In this document: piece after piece, positions 48,361 through 58,330 of the stretch | Layout: every line of letters starts with the position of its first letter | Numbering within the stretch: position 1 is the stretch's first letter | Source: Artocarpus heterophyllus | Taxonomy: Eukaryota > Streptophyta > Magnoliopsida > Rosales > Moraceae | DNA: 64,000 bases | Assembly (NCBI GenBank): GCA_025403435.1 | Contig: CM046332.1 | Span: 5,033,596 to 5,097,595 of the forward strand | Direction: 5' to 3' | Program-made: the position numbers and the translations under genes | Notes under the pieces: generated by a model | The model's input: the letters and a program-made list of their open reading frames with translations, nothing else | Told to the model about the DNA's origin: nothing | The model's database searches: none

Positions 48361-50640
48361 GGTCTGGGACGAAGAGTCCAACCAAACTATGACCAAGACC
48401 TAAGGTGTAGGACGAAGAGTCTGAGACCCAAGGTCTAGGACGAAGACTTTGATCAGGTCCAAACGGTTGCGGCTGACCAGAGTGGCCAGGTCCAGCCTAT
48501 GGCCGACCAGGTCTAGGACGAAGAGTCCAACCAGGCTACGACCGAGACCCAAGGCCCATGACAAAGAGTCCAACTAGGTTAGGACCGAGACCCAAGGCCT
48601 AGGACAAAGAGACCGACCAGGTCTGAGAATGTTACGGTCGACCAAGTTTAGGACAAAATGTCCATCTAGGCTACGAATGAGACCAAAGGTACAAGATGAA
48701 GAGTCCGACCAGGTCCGAGAAGGTTACGGCTGACCAAAGAGGCCAGGTCCAGGCTATGGCAGACTATGTCTAGGACAAAGAGTCCAACCAGGCCACGACC
48801 GAGACCCAAGGTCTAGGACGAAGAGTCCAACTAGGTCCGAGATGGTTATGGCCGTCCAGAGAAGGCCAGGCCCAGGCTACGACCAACCAGGTTCAGGATG
48901 AAGAGTCCAACTAGGCTACGACCGAGACCGACGGCCTAGGACGAAGAGTTTGACCTGGTCCGAGAAGGTTACATCTGACTAGAGAGGCCAGGCCCAGGGT
49001 ACGGCGGGCTATGTCTAGGACGAAGAGTCGAAGCAGGCTACGAGTGAGACCCATGGCCCAGGATGAAGAGTCCGACTAGGCCCGAGAAGGTCCAAGACGA
49101 AGAGTCCGTATAGGTGGGTGAAGGTTACAGCCGACCAGAGAGGCCAAGTCCAGGCTACGACTGACTAGGTCCAGGACGAAGAGTCCAACCAGGCTATGAC
49201 CGAGACCCAAGGTTTAGGACGAAGAGTCCGTCCAACTCTAAGATGGTTACGGCCGACCAGAGAGGCCAGGTCTAGGCTACGACCGACCAAGTCCAGGACA
49301 AAGAGTCCAACCAGGTTGCGACTGAGACCCAAGGTCAAGGATGAAGAGTCCGTCCAACTCTAAGATGGTTACGGCCGACCAGGTTACGACAGACTAGAGA
49401 GGCCAGGTCCAGGATGAAGAGTCCAACCAGGCTGCGAACGAGACCCAAGGATTAAGACGAAGAGTCTGACCAGGTCCGAGAACGTTACGGTTGACTAGAG
49501 AGGCCAGGTCTAGGCTACTACCTGCCAGGTCCAGGATAAAGAGTCCAACCAGGCTACGACTAAGATGAAGAGTTTGACCTGGTCCGAGTAGGTTACGGTC
49601 GACCAGAGAGGCCAAGTCCAGGCTACGGCCGACTAGGTGAAGGACGAAGAGTCCAACCAGGCCACGACCGAGACCCAACGTCCAAGGCAAAGAGTCTGAC
49701 TAGGTCTGAGAAGGTTACAGTCGACCAGGGTGGCCAGGTCCAGGCTACTACCGATCAGGTCTATGACAAAGTGTCCAACCAGGCTACGACTGAGACCCAA
49801 GGTCCAAGACAAAGAGTCCGACCAAGTCCGAAAAGGTTACAGCCGACTAGAGAGGCTAGGTCCAGGCTACAGCAGACCAGGTCTTGGACAAAGAGTCCAA
49901 CCAGGCTACGACAGACACCAACGGTCTAGGAAAAAGAGTCCGACCAGGTCTGAGAAGGTTACGGCCGACCATAGAGGCCAGGTCCAGACTTTGACGGACC
50001 AAGTCCAGGACGAAGAGTCCAACCAGGCCATGATCGAGACCCAAGGTCTATGATGAAGAGTCCGTCCAAGTCCGAGAAGGTTACTACTGACTAGAGAGGC
50101 CAGGTCCAAGTTACGGCCGACCAGAGAGGCCAGGTCCATGACGAAGAGTCCAACCACGCTACGACCGAGACCCAAGAACTAGGACGAAGATTCTGACCAG
50201 GTTTGAGAACGTTACAGCCGACCAGAGAGTCCAGGTCCAGGCTACGGCCAGCCAGGTCCAGGTCAAAGAGTCCAACCAGGCTACGACCGAGACCCAAGGT
50301 CCAGGACAAAGAGTTCGACCAGGTCCGAGAAGGTTACGGCCCACCAGAGAGCCAGGTCTAAGCTGCGGCCGACCAGGTTTAGGATGAAGAGTCCAACCAG
50401 GCTACGACCGAGACCCATTGTCCAGGATGAAGTGTCCAACCAGGTCCGAGAAGGTTACGGCCTACCAGAGAAGGCCAGGTCCTGGCTACGGCCGACAAGA
50501 TCTAGGAGAAAGAGTCCAACCAGGCTACAACCAAGACCCAAGGCCTAGGACAAAGAGTTTGACCAGGTTTGAGAAGGCTACGACCGACCGGAGAGACCAG
50601 GTCTAGGCTGCGGCCGACCAGGTCTAGGACGAAGACTCCA
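48361..50640. repeat. ~2.3-kb satellite segment, also present at about 60583-62840
   Basis: Shared rare words include GGTCTGGGACGAAGAGTCC (48361 / 60583), CTACTACCTGCCAGG versus CTATTACCTGCCAGG (about 49515 / 61721), CTAAGATGAAGAGTTTGACC and CGACAGACACCAA. Offsets are 12222 and 12206 bp, drifting through small indels. It is a duplicated block whose copies are now far apart. Confidence 0.82.
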
Positions 50641-50899
50641 ACTAGGCTACAACCAAGACCCAAGGTCCAGGACAAAGAGTCTGACCAGGTCCGAGAAGGT
50701 TACGGCCGACCAGAGAGACCAGGTCCAGGCTACGGCCTACCAAGTCTAGGGCAAAGAGTCCAACTAGGCTACGACAAACACCCAAGGTCCAGGACAAAGA
50801 GTCCGACTAGGTCCGAGGAAGTTACGACCGACCAAAGAGGCCAGGCCCAGGCCACAGCCGACAGGGTCCAGCCGACCAAGGTCTAGGATGAAGAGTCCA

Positions 50900-52810
50900 A
50901 ATAGGGCTAAGATGGTTACGGACGACCAGAGAGGCCAGGTCTAGGACGAAGAGTCCAACCAGGCTATGATCGAGACCTAAGGTCCAGGACGAAGAGTTTG
51001 AGACCCAAGGTCTAGGGTGAAGAGTCCAACCAGGCTACAACCACGACGCAAGGTCCAGGACAAAGAGTCCAACCAGGTCAGAAAAACTTACAGCCAACCG
51101 GAGTGGCTAGGTCCAGGACGAGGAGTCCAACCAGGATATGATCTAGACCCAAGGTCCTGGTCAAAGAGTCCAACTAGGTTCGACAATGTTACGGCCGACT
51201 AGAGAAGGCTGGGTCTTGGCTACGGCTGACCATGTCCAAGATGAAGTGTCCAACTAGGGTACGACTAAGATCCAAGGTCCAAGACGCAGAGTCCAAGCAG
51301 GCTACGAATGAGACCCAAGGTCTGGGATAAAGAGCTTGACCTGGTCAGAAAAGGTTACGGACGACTAGAGAGGCCAGGTCCAGACTACGGCCGACCAGGT
51401 CTAGGACAAAGAGTCCAACTAGGCTACAACTGAGACCCAAGGTCCAGGACAAAGAATTTGACAAGGTCCTAGAAGGTTACGGCTGACCAGGTCTAGGACA
51501 AAGAGTCCGACTATGCGACGACTAAGACCTAAGGTCCAGGACAAAGGGTCCGACCAGGTCCGAGAAGGTAACGGCCAACAAAAGAGGCCAGGTCTAGGGT
51601 GAAGAGTCCAACCAGTCTACGACTGAGACCCAAGGTCTAGGATGAAGAGTCCAAATAGGTCTGAGATGGTTACGGACGACCAGAGGGGCTAGGTCTAGGA
51701 CGAAGAGTCCAACCAGGCTATGACCGAGACCCAAGGTCCAGGACGAAGAGTTTGAGACCCAAGGTCTAGGACGAAGAGTTTGACCAGGTTCGAGAAGGTT
51801 GCGGCCGACCAGAGAGGCCAGGTCCAGGCTACAACCGACCATGTCTAGGATGAATGGTCCAACCACGCTATGACCGAGACCCAAGGTCCAAGACGAAGAG
51901 TCCAACCAGGTCTGAGAAGGTTACGGCTGACCAGAGAAGGCCAGGTCCAGGCTACGGTCGACGAGGTCTAGGACGAAGAGTCCAACCATGCTATGACTAA
52001 GGCCCAAGGTCCAGGACGAGGAGTCCAACCAAGATACGACCTAGACCTAAGGTCCAGGTCGAAGAGTCCAACCAGGTCCGACAATGTTACAGCCGACTAG
52101 AGAAGGCCAGGTCCTGGCTACGGCCAACCATGTCCAAGATGAAGTGTCCAACCAGGCAACGACCGAGACCCAAGGTCCAGGATGAAGAGTCCAAGCAGGC
52201 TACGAATGAGACCCAAGGTCTAGGACTAAGAGTTTGACTAGGTCAGAGAAGGTTACGGATGACCAGAGAGGCCAGGTCTAGACTACGGCCGACCAGGTCA
52301 AGGACAAAGAGTCCAACTAGGGTATGACTTAGACCCAAGGTCCAAGACAAAGAATTCAACCAGGTTCGAGAAGGCTACGGCTGACCAGGTCTAGGACAAA
52401 GAGTCCAACTATGCAACGACTAAGACCTAAGGTCCAGGACGAAGAGTCCGACCAGGTCCGAGAAGGTAACGGCAGATGAAAGAGGCCAGGTCCAGGATGA
52501 AGAGTCCAACCAGGCTACAACTGAGACCCAAGGTCTAGGATGAAGAGTCCAAATAGGTCTGAGATGGTTACGGACGACCAGATAGGCCAGGTCTAGGACG
52601 AAGAGTCCAACCAGGCTATGACCGAGTCCCAAGGTCCAGGACGAAGAGTCTGAGACCCAAGGTCTAGGACGAAAAGTTTGACCAGGTCCGAGAAGGTTGC
52701 AGCCGACCAGAGAGGCCAGCTCCAGGCTACGGCCAACCACGTCTAGGACGAATGGTCCAAGCATGCTATGACCGAGACCCAAGGTCAAGGATGAAGAGTC
52801 CAACCAGGTC
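50900..52810. repeat. ~0.75-0.9-kb higher-order repeat with GAGATGGTTACGGACGACC
   Basis: The marker GATGGTTACGGACGACC occurs at about 50911, 51665 and 52563 (steps about 754 and 898 bp), with shared neighbours such as GAAGAGT(T/C)TGAGACCCAAGG. Confidence 0.75.
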
Positions 52811-53289
52811 TGAGAAGGTTACGGCCGACCAGAGAAGGCCAGGTCCAGGACAAAGAGTCCAACCATGCTACGACCGAGGCCCAAGGTCTAGGACAAAGAG
52901 TCCAACCAGGTCTGAGATGGTTACGGCCATCCAAAGAAGGCCCGATCCAGGCTACGACTGACCATGTTTGGGACAAAGAGTCCAACTAGGCTACGACCGA
53001 GACCCAAGGTCTAGGACGAAGAGTTTGGCCATGTCCGAGAAGGTTACGGCTGACCAGAGAGGCCAGGTCCAGGCTACGACAGACCAGGTCTAGGATGAAG
53101 AGTCCAACTAGGCTACATCTGAGACCCAAGGTCCAGGAAGAAGAATCCAACCAGGCAATGACCGAGAGCCAAGGACTAGGACGAAGAGTCCGACCAGGTC
53201 CCAAAAGGTTAAAGCCGACCAGAAAGGCCAGGTCCAGCCTACGACAGACCAGGTCTAGGACGAATAGTTCAACCAGGCTACTACCAAGA

Positions 53290-53294
53290 CCCAA
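53290..53294. repeat. Target-site duplication CCCAA, left of the short-LTR element
   Basis: CCCAA directly before TGATGTG and again at 55196-55200. It is the same monomer position that the gypsy element used. Confidence 0.95.
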
Positions 53295-53419
53295 TGATGT
53301 GTCTCACATGATGTGTCCCACATCGGTTAGAGAGGGTGGTCTTGGGTGTTATATATATGGGTACACAATCCTCCCCTCGCAAGCTAGCTTTTGGGGTGGA
53401 GTTAGGTGGGTTCATATCA
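53295..53419 (+). repeat. Left LTR, 125 bp
   Basis: Contains an internal near-repeat (TGATGTGTCTCACA / TGATGTGTCCCACA), a TATA-like TATATATATGGG and the end TTCATATCA. Base-for-base identical to the right LTR. Confidence 0.95.
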
Positions 53420-53421
53420 TT

Positions 53422-53433
53422 TGGTATCAGAGC
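53422..53433 (+). promoter_or_regulatory. Primer-binding site (initiator tRNA-Met) of the short-LTR element
   Basis: TGGTATCAGAGC two bases after the left LTR; same tRNA match as the gypsy element. Confidence 0.93.
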
Positions 53434-53524
53434 GAGGTTCTAATTAGGTTTTGCTTATCCGTTCTCTTAGTTTATGTTTGTTTTAGTTATTCGTAAGTTT
53501 TTGATTTCCATTATCAAAGTCGGT

Positions 53525-53611
53525 TAAAAAAAAAAAAAAAGATCCGAAAAGAAAAGAAAGAAAGAAAAGAAACGAAAAAAAAGAAAAAGGAAAAAAAAAA
53601 AAAAAAAAAAA
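53525..53611. repeat. A-rich low-complexity tract
   Basis: Runs of A (15 and about 21) separated by GAAA/GAAAAG-type sequence in the 5' leader of the short-LTR element. The leader around it, 53434-54014, has no recognised gene. Confidence 0.9.
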
Positions 53612-54014
53612 CATCATAGACCAAAATTGAGTCTGGAAACCTTCCTTAAATTTTTATTTCAGATTCTTGTTATTCATCGTTTAAGGAATCCAAAATTGAA
53701 TTCCCTGCATAGACCAAAAAAATTTTTGCTGAAATTTTGTTCCTTTTGGGTGTGATTCTGAAAAGCCTAAATTCTTTGTTCCTGTTATAGTCTTGTCTCT
53801 TTGGTAATCTATTTGTGAATTGTCAAGGAAATTTTGATATTGATTTGACTAGTTTTATAGGAACTGAGTGAGAATTAATGAGTGGAAAAAGGCATAGAGG
53901 CGAGAGCATTAGAGTGGACAAAAGCCGAAAGTATTGAGTGTAAACACGAGTGAAATTGAGTGAACCAATTCACGAGTGAAACACGTAAGGGAGTGTGGTA
54001 AGGTCCTTTGGAAA

Positions 54015-54494
54015 ATGTCAAACAACAGCAAGAACACTATTGAGGGTACCTCGGGTGCAGCAGACCCAAAACTTCTTATGGAAGCGATGATGGGGGAGAT
54101 GAGGCGATTGTTGAGGGGAGAGATAGGACAGCTTCATGAGAGGATAGACCGGATAGAGAATGCACGTGTGGAACAGCCACAACATGTTCCTCATGCCCGA
54201 AGGCGAGAAAGGGTTCCAGTTAGAGGAGAGGTTGATGACTACTATAGGAATGATGGGGAAGAGTTTGACGAAGGAGAAGATTCAGCGGGTAGTCACCGAA
54301 GATTTGGACGGGATAGAGGCGTTAGGAACAGAGAAGATGATAGTCTGAGAGGCATAAAAATGAAGATACCATCATTTCAAGGCAAATCCAATCCAGAAGC
54401 GTACCTAGAATGGGAGAAGAAAATGGAGTTCATCTTTGACTGTCACTACTATTCTGAGGCAAAGAAGGTAATAACACATAATTTTGAGGTTTAA
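54015..54494 (+). CDS. Partial gag (N-terminal) of the short-LTR element
   Basis: A 159-codon open frame starting MSNNSKNTIEG. The ATG at 54015 is preferred because the frame upstream lacks another ATG. Residues about 20-50 are a charged, probably helical stretch (MMGEMRRLLRGEIGQLHERIDRIENA), followed by an acidic/arginine-rich region. Then comes the segment IKMKIPSFQGKSNPEAYLEWEKKMEFIFDCHYYSEAKKV, typical of the start of plant Ty3/gypsy capsid. It ends eight codons later (ITHNFEV), so most of the capsid domain and any zinc knuckle are missing. Similarity stops at AAG/GTAATA, which looks like a splice donor. It may act in RNA packaging or be a relic. Confidence 0.75.
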   Translation: MSNNSKNTIEGTSGAADPKLLMEAMMGEMRRLLRGEIGQLHERIDRIENARVEQPQHVPHARRRERVPVRGEVDDYYRNDGEEFDEGEDSAGSHRRFGRDRGVRNREDDSLRGIKMKIPSFQGKSNPEAYLEWEKKMEFIFDCHYYSEAKKVITHNFEV

Positions 54495-54553
54495 TTCTCT
54501 TTAGTTCCTAAACGAACTATTCGAACTTATCAGAAATTTCCGTGGCGTTCATA

Positions 54554-54655
54554 GACTTATCAATCAGTCCATCCATAGCTGATTGTGGCGTCCTCACATA
54601 CCAAGACTTATCAATCGATCTCTCCATAGCTGATTGTGGCGTCCTCACATACCAA
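54554..54655. repeat. 51-bp tandem repeat, two copies
   Basis: GACTTATCAATC...CATAGCTGATTGTGGCG occurs at 54554 and 54605, period 51 bp, differing at a few bases near the start of each unit. Confidence 0.92.
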
Positions 54656-54739
54656 GGTTCGTGCTTCTTGTTGGGCATCGGGTCGCGGTTCCATCCAAAA
54701 CTGATTAGAAAGTTGATCTTGGAAACCAACTTCGGTTAG

Positions 54740-54803
54740 GGTCGCGTCAGTTCTTGGCGTGGTTCGTATCATATCATATGGTATCAAAGTCGAACCTCTG
54801 CTA
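54740..54803 (+). other. Internal relic resembling an LTR end plus primer-binding site
   Basis: GTGGTTCGTATCATATCA followed by TATGGTATCAAAG resembles the real left LTR end and PBS (GTGGGTTCATATCA, TTTGGTATCAGAG). It lies far from the true LTR, just before the 88-bp repeats. It may derive from a related element recombined into this one. The flanking stretch 54656-54739 has no recognised content. Confidence 0.55.
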
Positions 54804-55067
54804 GTCGGTGGGCGCATGTACAAAGGTTCCCCGCCGCTCGTGTGGGTTAACGACGGAGTTGGCACGAGGACGTGCAGTCTAAAGGGGTCGGGTCGGTGGG
54901 CGCATGTACAAAGGTTCCCTGCCTCTCGTGTGGGTTAACGACGGAGTTGGCACGAGGACGTGCAGTCTAAAGGGGTCGGGTCGGTGGGCGCATGTACAAA
55001 GGTTCCCTGCCTCTCGTGTGGGTTAACGACGGAGTTGGCACGAGGACGTGCAGTATAAAGGGGTCGG
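54804..55067. repeat. 88-bp minisatellite, three copies
   Basis: Units start GTCGGTGGGCGCATGTAC at 54804, 54892 and 54980, period exactly 88 bp. The first unit differs most (CCCCGCCGCTCG against CCCTGCCTCTCG). The array ends three bases before the right LTR. Confidence 0.95.
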
Positions 55068-55070
55068 GAA
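55056..55070 (+). promoter_or_regulatory. Probable polypurine tract of the short-LTR element
   Basis: AAAGGGGTCGGGAA directly precedes the right LTR. It is purine-rich with two pyrimidines. The same AAAGGGGTCGGG is present at the end of each 88-bp unit, so the repeat array carries several near-copies. Confidence 0.6.
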
Positions 55071-55195
55071 TGATGTGTCTCACATGATGTGTCCCACATC
55101 GGTTAGAGAGGGTGGTCTTGGGTGTTATATATATGGGTACACAATCCTCCCCTCGCAAGCTAGCTTTTGGGGTGGAGTTAGGTGGGTTCATATCA
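55071..55195 (+). repeat. Right LTR, 125 bp
   Basis: Identical to 53295-53419 over all 125 bases; ends CATATCA followed by the CCCAA duplication. Confidence 0.95.
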
Positions 55196-55200
55196 CCCAA
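55196..55200. repeat. Target-site duplication CCCAA, right of the short-LTR element
   Basis: Matches 53290-53294; satellite resumes as CCCAAGGTCCAGGATG. Confidence 0.95.
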
Positions 55201-56211
55201 GGTCCAGGATGAAGAGTCCAACCAGGTCCGAGAAGGTTACGGCCGACTAGAGAGGCTAGGTCCAGGCTACGGCCGACCAGGTCCAAAATGAAGAGTTCAA
55301 CTAGGCTACGACAGAGACCCAAGATCCAGGACGAAGAGTCCAACCAGGTCCGACAATGTTACAGCCGACTAGAGAAGGCCAGGTCCTGGCTACGACCCAC
55401 CACGTCCAAGAAGAAGAGTCCAAGCAGGCGATGAACGAGACCCAAGGCCCAAGGCGAAGAGTCCAGGAAGGCTACGAATGAGACCGAAGGTATAGGACTA
55501 AGAGTTTGACCAGGTCAGAGTAGGTTACGGCCGACCAGAGAGGCCAGGTCCAGACTACGGCTGACCAGGTCTAGGACAAAGACTCCAACTAGGCTACGAC
55601 CAAGACCCAAGGTCCAAGACAAAGAATCCGACCAGGTCCGAGAAGGTTACGACTGACCAGGTCTAGGACAAAGAGTCCAACTATGCGATGACTAAGACCT
55701 AAGGTCCAGGACGAAGAGTCCGACCAGGTCTGAGAAGGTAACGATCGACAAAAGAGGCCAAGTCTAGGATGAAGAGTCCAACCAGGCTACGACTGAGACC
55801 CAAGGACTAGGACAAAGAGTCCGACCAGGTTTGAGAAGGTGACGAATGACCAGAGAGGCCAGGTACAGGATAAAGAGTCCAGCCAGGCTACGAATGAGAC
55901 GCAAGGTCTAGGATGAAGAGTTCGACCTGGTCCGAGAATGATATGGCCGACCAGAGTGGCCAGGTCCAGGCTTCTATCGACCAAGTCTAGGGCGAAGAGT
56001 CCAACCAGGCCATGACCGAGACCCAACGTCCAGGACTAAGTGTCTGACCAGGTTTGAGAAGGTTACAGCCAACTAGAGAGGCCAGGTCCAGGCTACGACA
56101 GACCAGGTCTAGGACGAAGTGTCCAACCATGCCATGACCGAGACCCAACATCTAGGACAAAGAGTCTGACCAGGTCCGAGAAGGTTACAGACGACTAGAT
56201 TGGCCGGGTCC

Positions 56212-58330
56212 AGGACGAAGAGTCCAACCAGACTACGACCGAGACCCAAGGACCAGGACGAAGAGTCCAACCAGGTCTGAGAAGGTTACGGCTGACCAGA
56301 GAGGCCAGGTCTAGGCTACTACCGGCCAGGTCTAGGATAAAGTGTCCAACCAGGCTACGACTGAGACGTAAGGTCTACGATGAAGAGTTCGACCAGGTCC
56401 GAGAATGATACGGCCGACCAGAGTGGCTAGGTCCAGGCTACGGTCGACCAAGTCTAGGACGAAGAGTCCAACCAGGCCATGACCGAGACCCAACGTCCAG
56501 GACGAAGAGTCCGACCAGGTTCGAGAAGGTAACGGCCGACCAGAGAGGCCAGGTCCAGGCTATGGCAGACCAGGTCTTCGATGAAGAGTCCAACCATGCT
56601 ACGACCGAGACCCAAGGTCCAGGACGAAGAGTCCGTCCAGGTCTGAGAAGGTTACGGTCGACCAGGTCCAGGCCACGGCCGACCAGGTCCAGGACGAAGA
56701 CTCCAACCAGGCTGCTACTGAGACCCAAGGTCTAGGACAAAGAGTCTGACTAGGTCCGAGAGGGTTACGACAGACCAGAGAGGCCAGGTCCAGGACAAAG
56801 AGTCCAACCAGGCGACGATAGAGACCCAAGGACCAGGATGAAGAGTCCGACTAGGTCTGAGAAGGTTACGGCCGACCAGAGTGACCAGGACCAGGATAAA
56901 TAGTCTAACCAGGCAACGACTGAGACGCAAGGTCTAGGATGAAGAGTTCGACTAGGTCCGAGAATGTTACGGCCAACCAGAGTGGCTAGGTCCAAGCTAC
57001 AACCGACCAAGTCCAGGACGAAGAGTCCAACCAGGCCACGACCGAGACCCAACGTCTAGGACAAAGAGTCCAACCAGGTCCGAGAAGGTTACGACCGACC
57101 AAAGAGGCCAGGTCCAGGCTACTTCCGACCAGGTCCACGATAAAGTGTCCAACCATGCTATGACTGAGACCCAAGGTTTAGGACGAAGAGTTCGACCAGG
57201 TCTGAGAATGTTACGGCCGACTAGAGTGGCCAGGTCCAGGCTACGGCCGACCAGGTCCAGGACGAAGAGTCCAACCAGACTACGACCGAGACCCAAGGTC
57301 CAGGACGAAGAGTCCAACCAGGTCTGAGAAGGTTACGGCTGACCAGAGAGGCCAGGTCTAGGCTACTGCCGGCCAGGTCTAGGATAAAGTGTCCAACCAG
57401 GCTACGACTGAGACGTAAGGTCTACGATGAAGAGTTCGACCAGGTCCGAGAATGATACGGCTGACCAGAGTGGCTAGGTCCAGGCTACGGTCGACCAAGT
57501 CTAGGACGAAGAGTCCAACCAGGCCATGACCGAGACCCAACGTCCAGGACGAAGAGTCCGACCAGGTTCGAGAAGGTAACGGCCGACCATAGAGGCCAGG
57601 TCCAGGCTATGGCAGACCAGGTCTTCGAAGAAGAGTCCAACCATGCTACGACCGAGACCCAAGGTCCAGGACGAAGAGTCCGTCCAGGTCTGAGAAGGTT
57701 ACGGTCGACCAGGTCCAGGCCACGGCCGACCAGGTCCAGGACGAAGACTCCAACCAGGCTGCTACTGAGACCCAAGGTCTAGGACAAAGAGTCTGACTAG
57801 GTCCGAGAAGGTTACGACAGACCAGAGAGGCCAGGTCCAGGACGAAGAGTCCAACCAGGCTACGACCGAGACCCAAGGACCAGGATGAAGAGTCCGACCA
57901 GGTCTGAGAAGGTTACGGCCGACCAGAGTGACCAGGACCAGGATAAATAGTCTAACCAGGCAACGACTGAGACGCAAGGTCTAGGATGAAGAGTTCGACT
58001 AGGTCCGAGAATGTTACGGCCAACCAGAGTGGCTAGGTCCAAGCTACAACCGACCAAGTCCAGGACGAAGAGTCCAACCAGGCCACGACCGAGACCCAAC
58101 GTCTAGGACAAAGAGTCCAACCAGGTCCGAGAAGGTTACGACCGACCAAAGAGGCCAGGTCCAGGCTACTTCCGACCAGGTCCACGATAAAGTGTCCAAC
58201 CAAGCTATGACTGAGACGCAAGGTTTAGGATGAAGAGTTCGACCAGGTCTGAGAATGTTACGGCCGACTAGAGTGGCCAGGTCCAGGCTACGGCTGACCT
58301 GGTCCAGGACAAAGACTCCAACCAGGCTGC
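56212..58330. repeat. 1047-bp higher-order tandem duplication
   Basis: Two adjacent copies, about 56212-57258 and 57259-58305. The marker CCAACCAGACTACGACC recurs exactly 1047 bp apart (56231 and 57278 at GACTAC), as do GAGACGTAAGGTCTACGATG and GGTCTTCGA. Differences are few, so it is among the more recent satellite amplifications here. Confidence 0.9.

Larger units (their letters stand above)
42868..53294. repeat. Satellite array, block II (~10.4 kb)
   Basis: The same ~122-bp satellite as block I, resuming at the exact base where the gypsy element split it. About 85 monomers by length. Sub-blocks include a pair about 1647 bp apart (44381 and 46028, marker GAAGAGACCGACCAGG) and a ~0.9-kb series between 50.9 and 52.8 kb. 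No gene is supported; minus-strand frames of up to about 127 codons are repeat products. Confidence 0.96.
53295..55195 (+). mobile_element. Non-autonomous short-LTR retrotransposon with gag only (TRIM / TR-GAG-like, 1901 bp)
   Basis: It has two 125-bp direct repeats, starting TGATGTG and ending CATATCA, flanked by a CCCAA duplication. A tRNA-Met primer-binding site starts three bases after the left repeat. The only coding region is a partial gag. No protease, RT, RNase H or integrase is present, so movement must depend on another element. Very short LTRs are typical of TRIMs, but those are usually under 1 kb with no ORF. Gag-only elements have been called TR-GAG. The two LTRs are identical, so the insertion is young. 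Confidence 0.9.

Noticed and set aside
54542..54739. 65-codon plus-strand frame with SIADCGVLTYQ repeated
   Set aside because: Product of the 51-bp tandem repeat; no related protein recognised.
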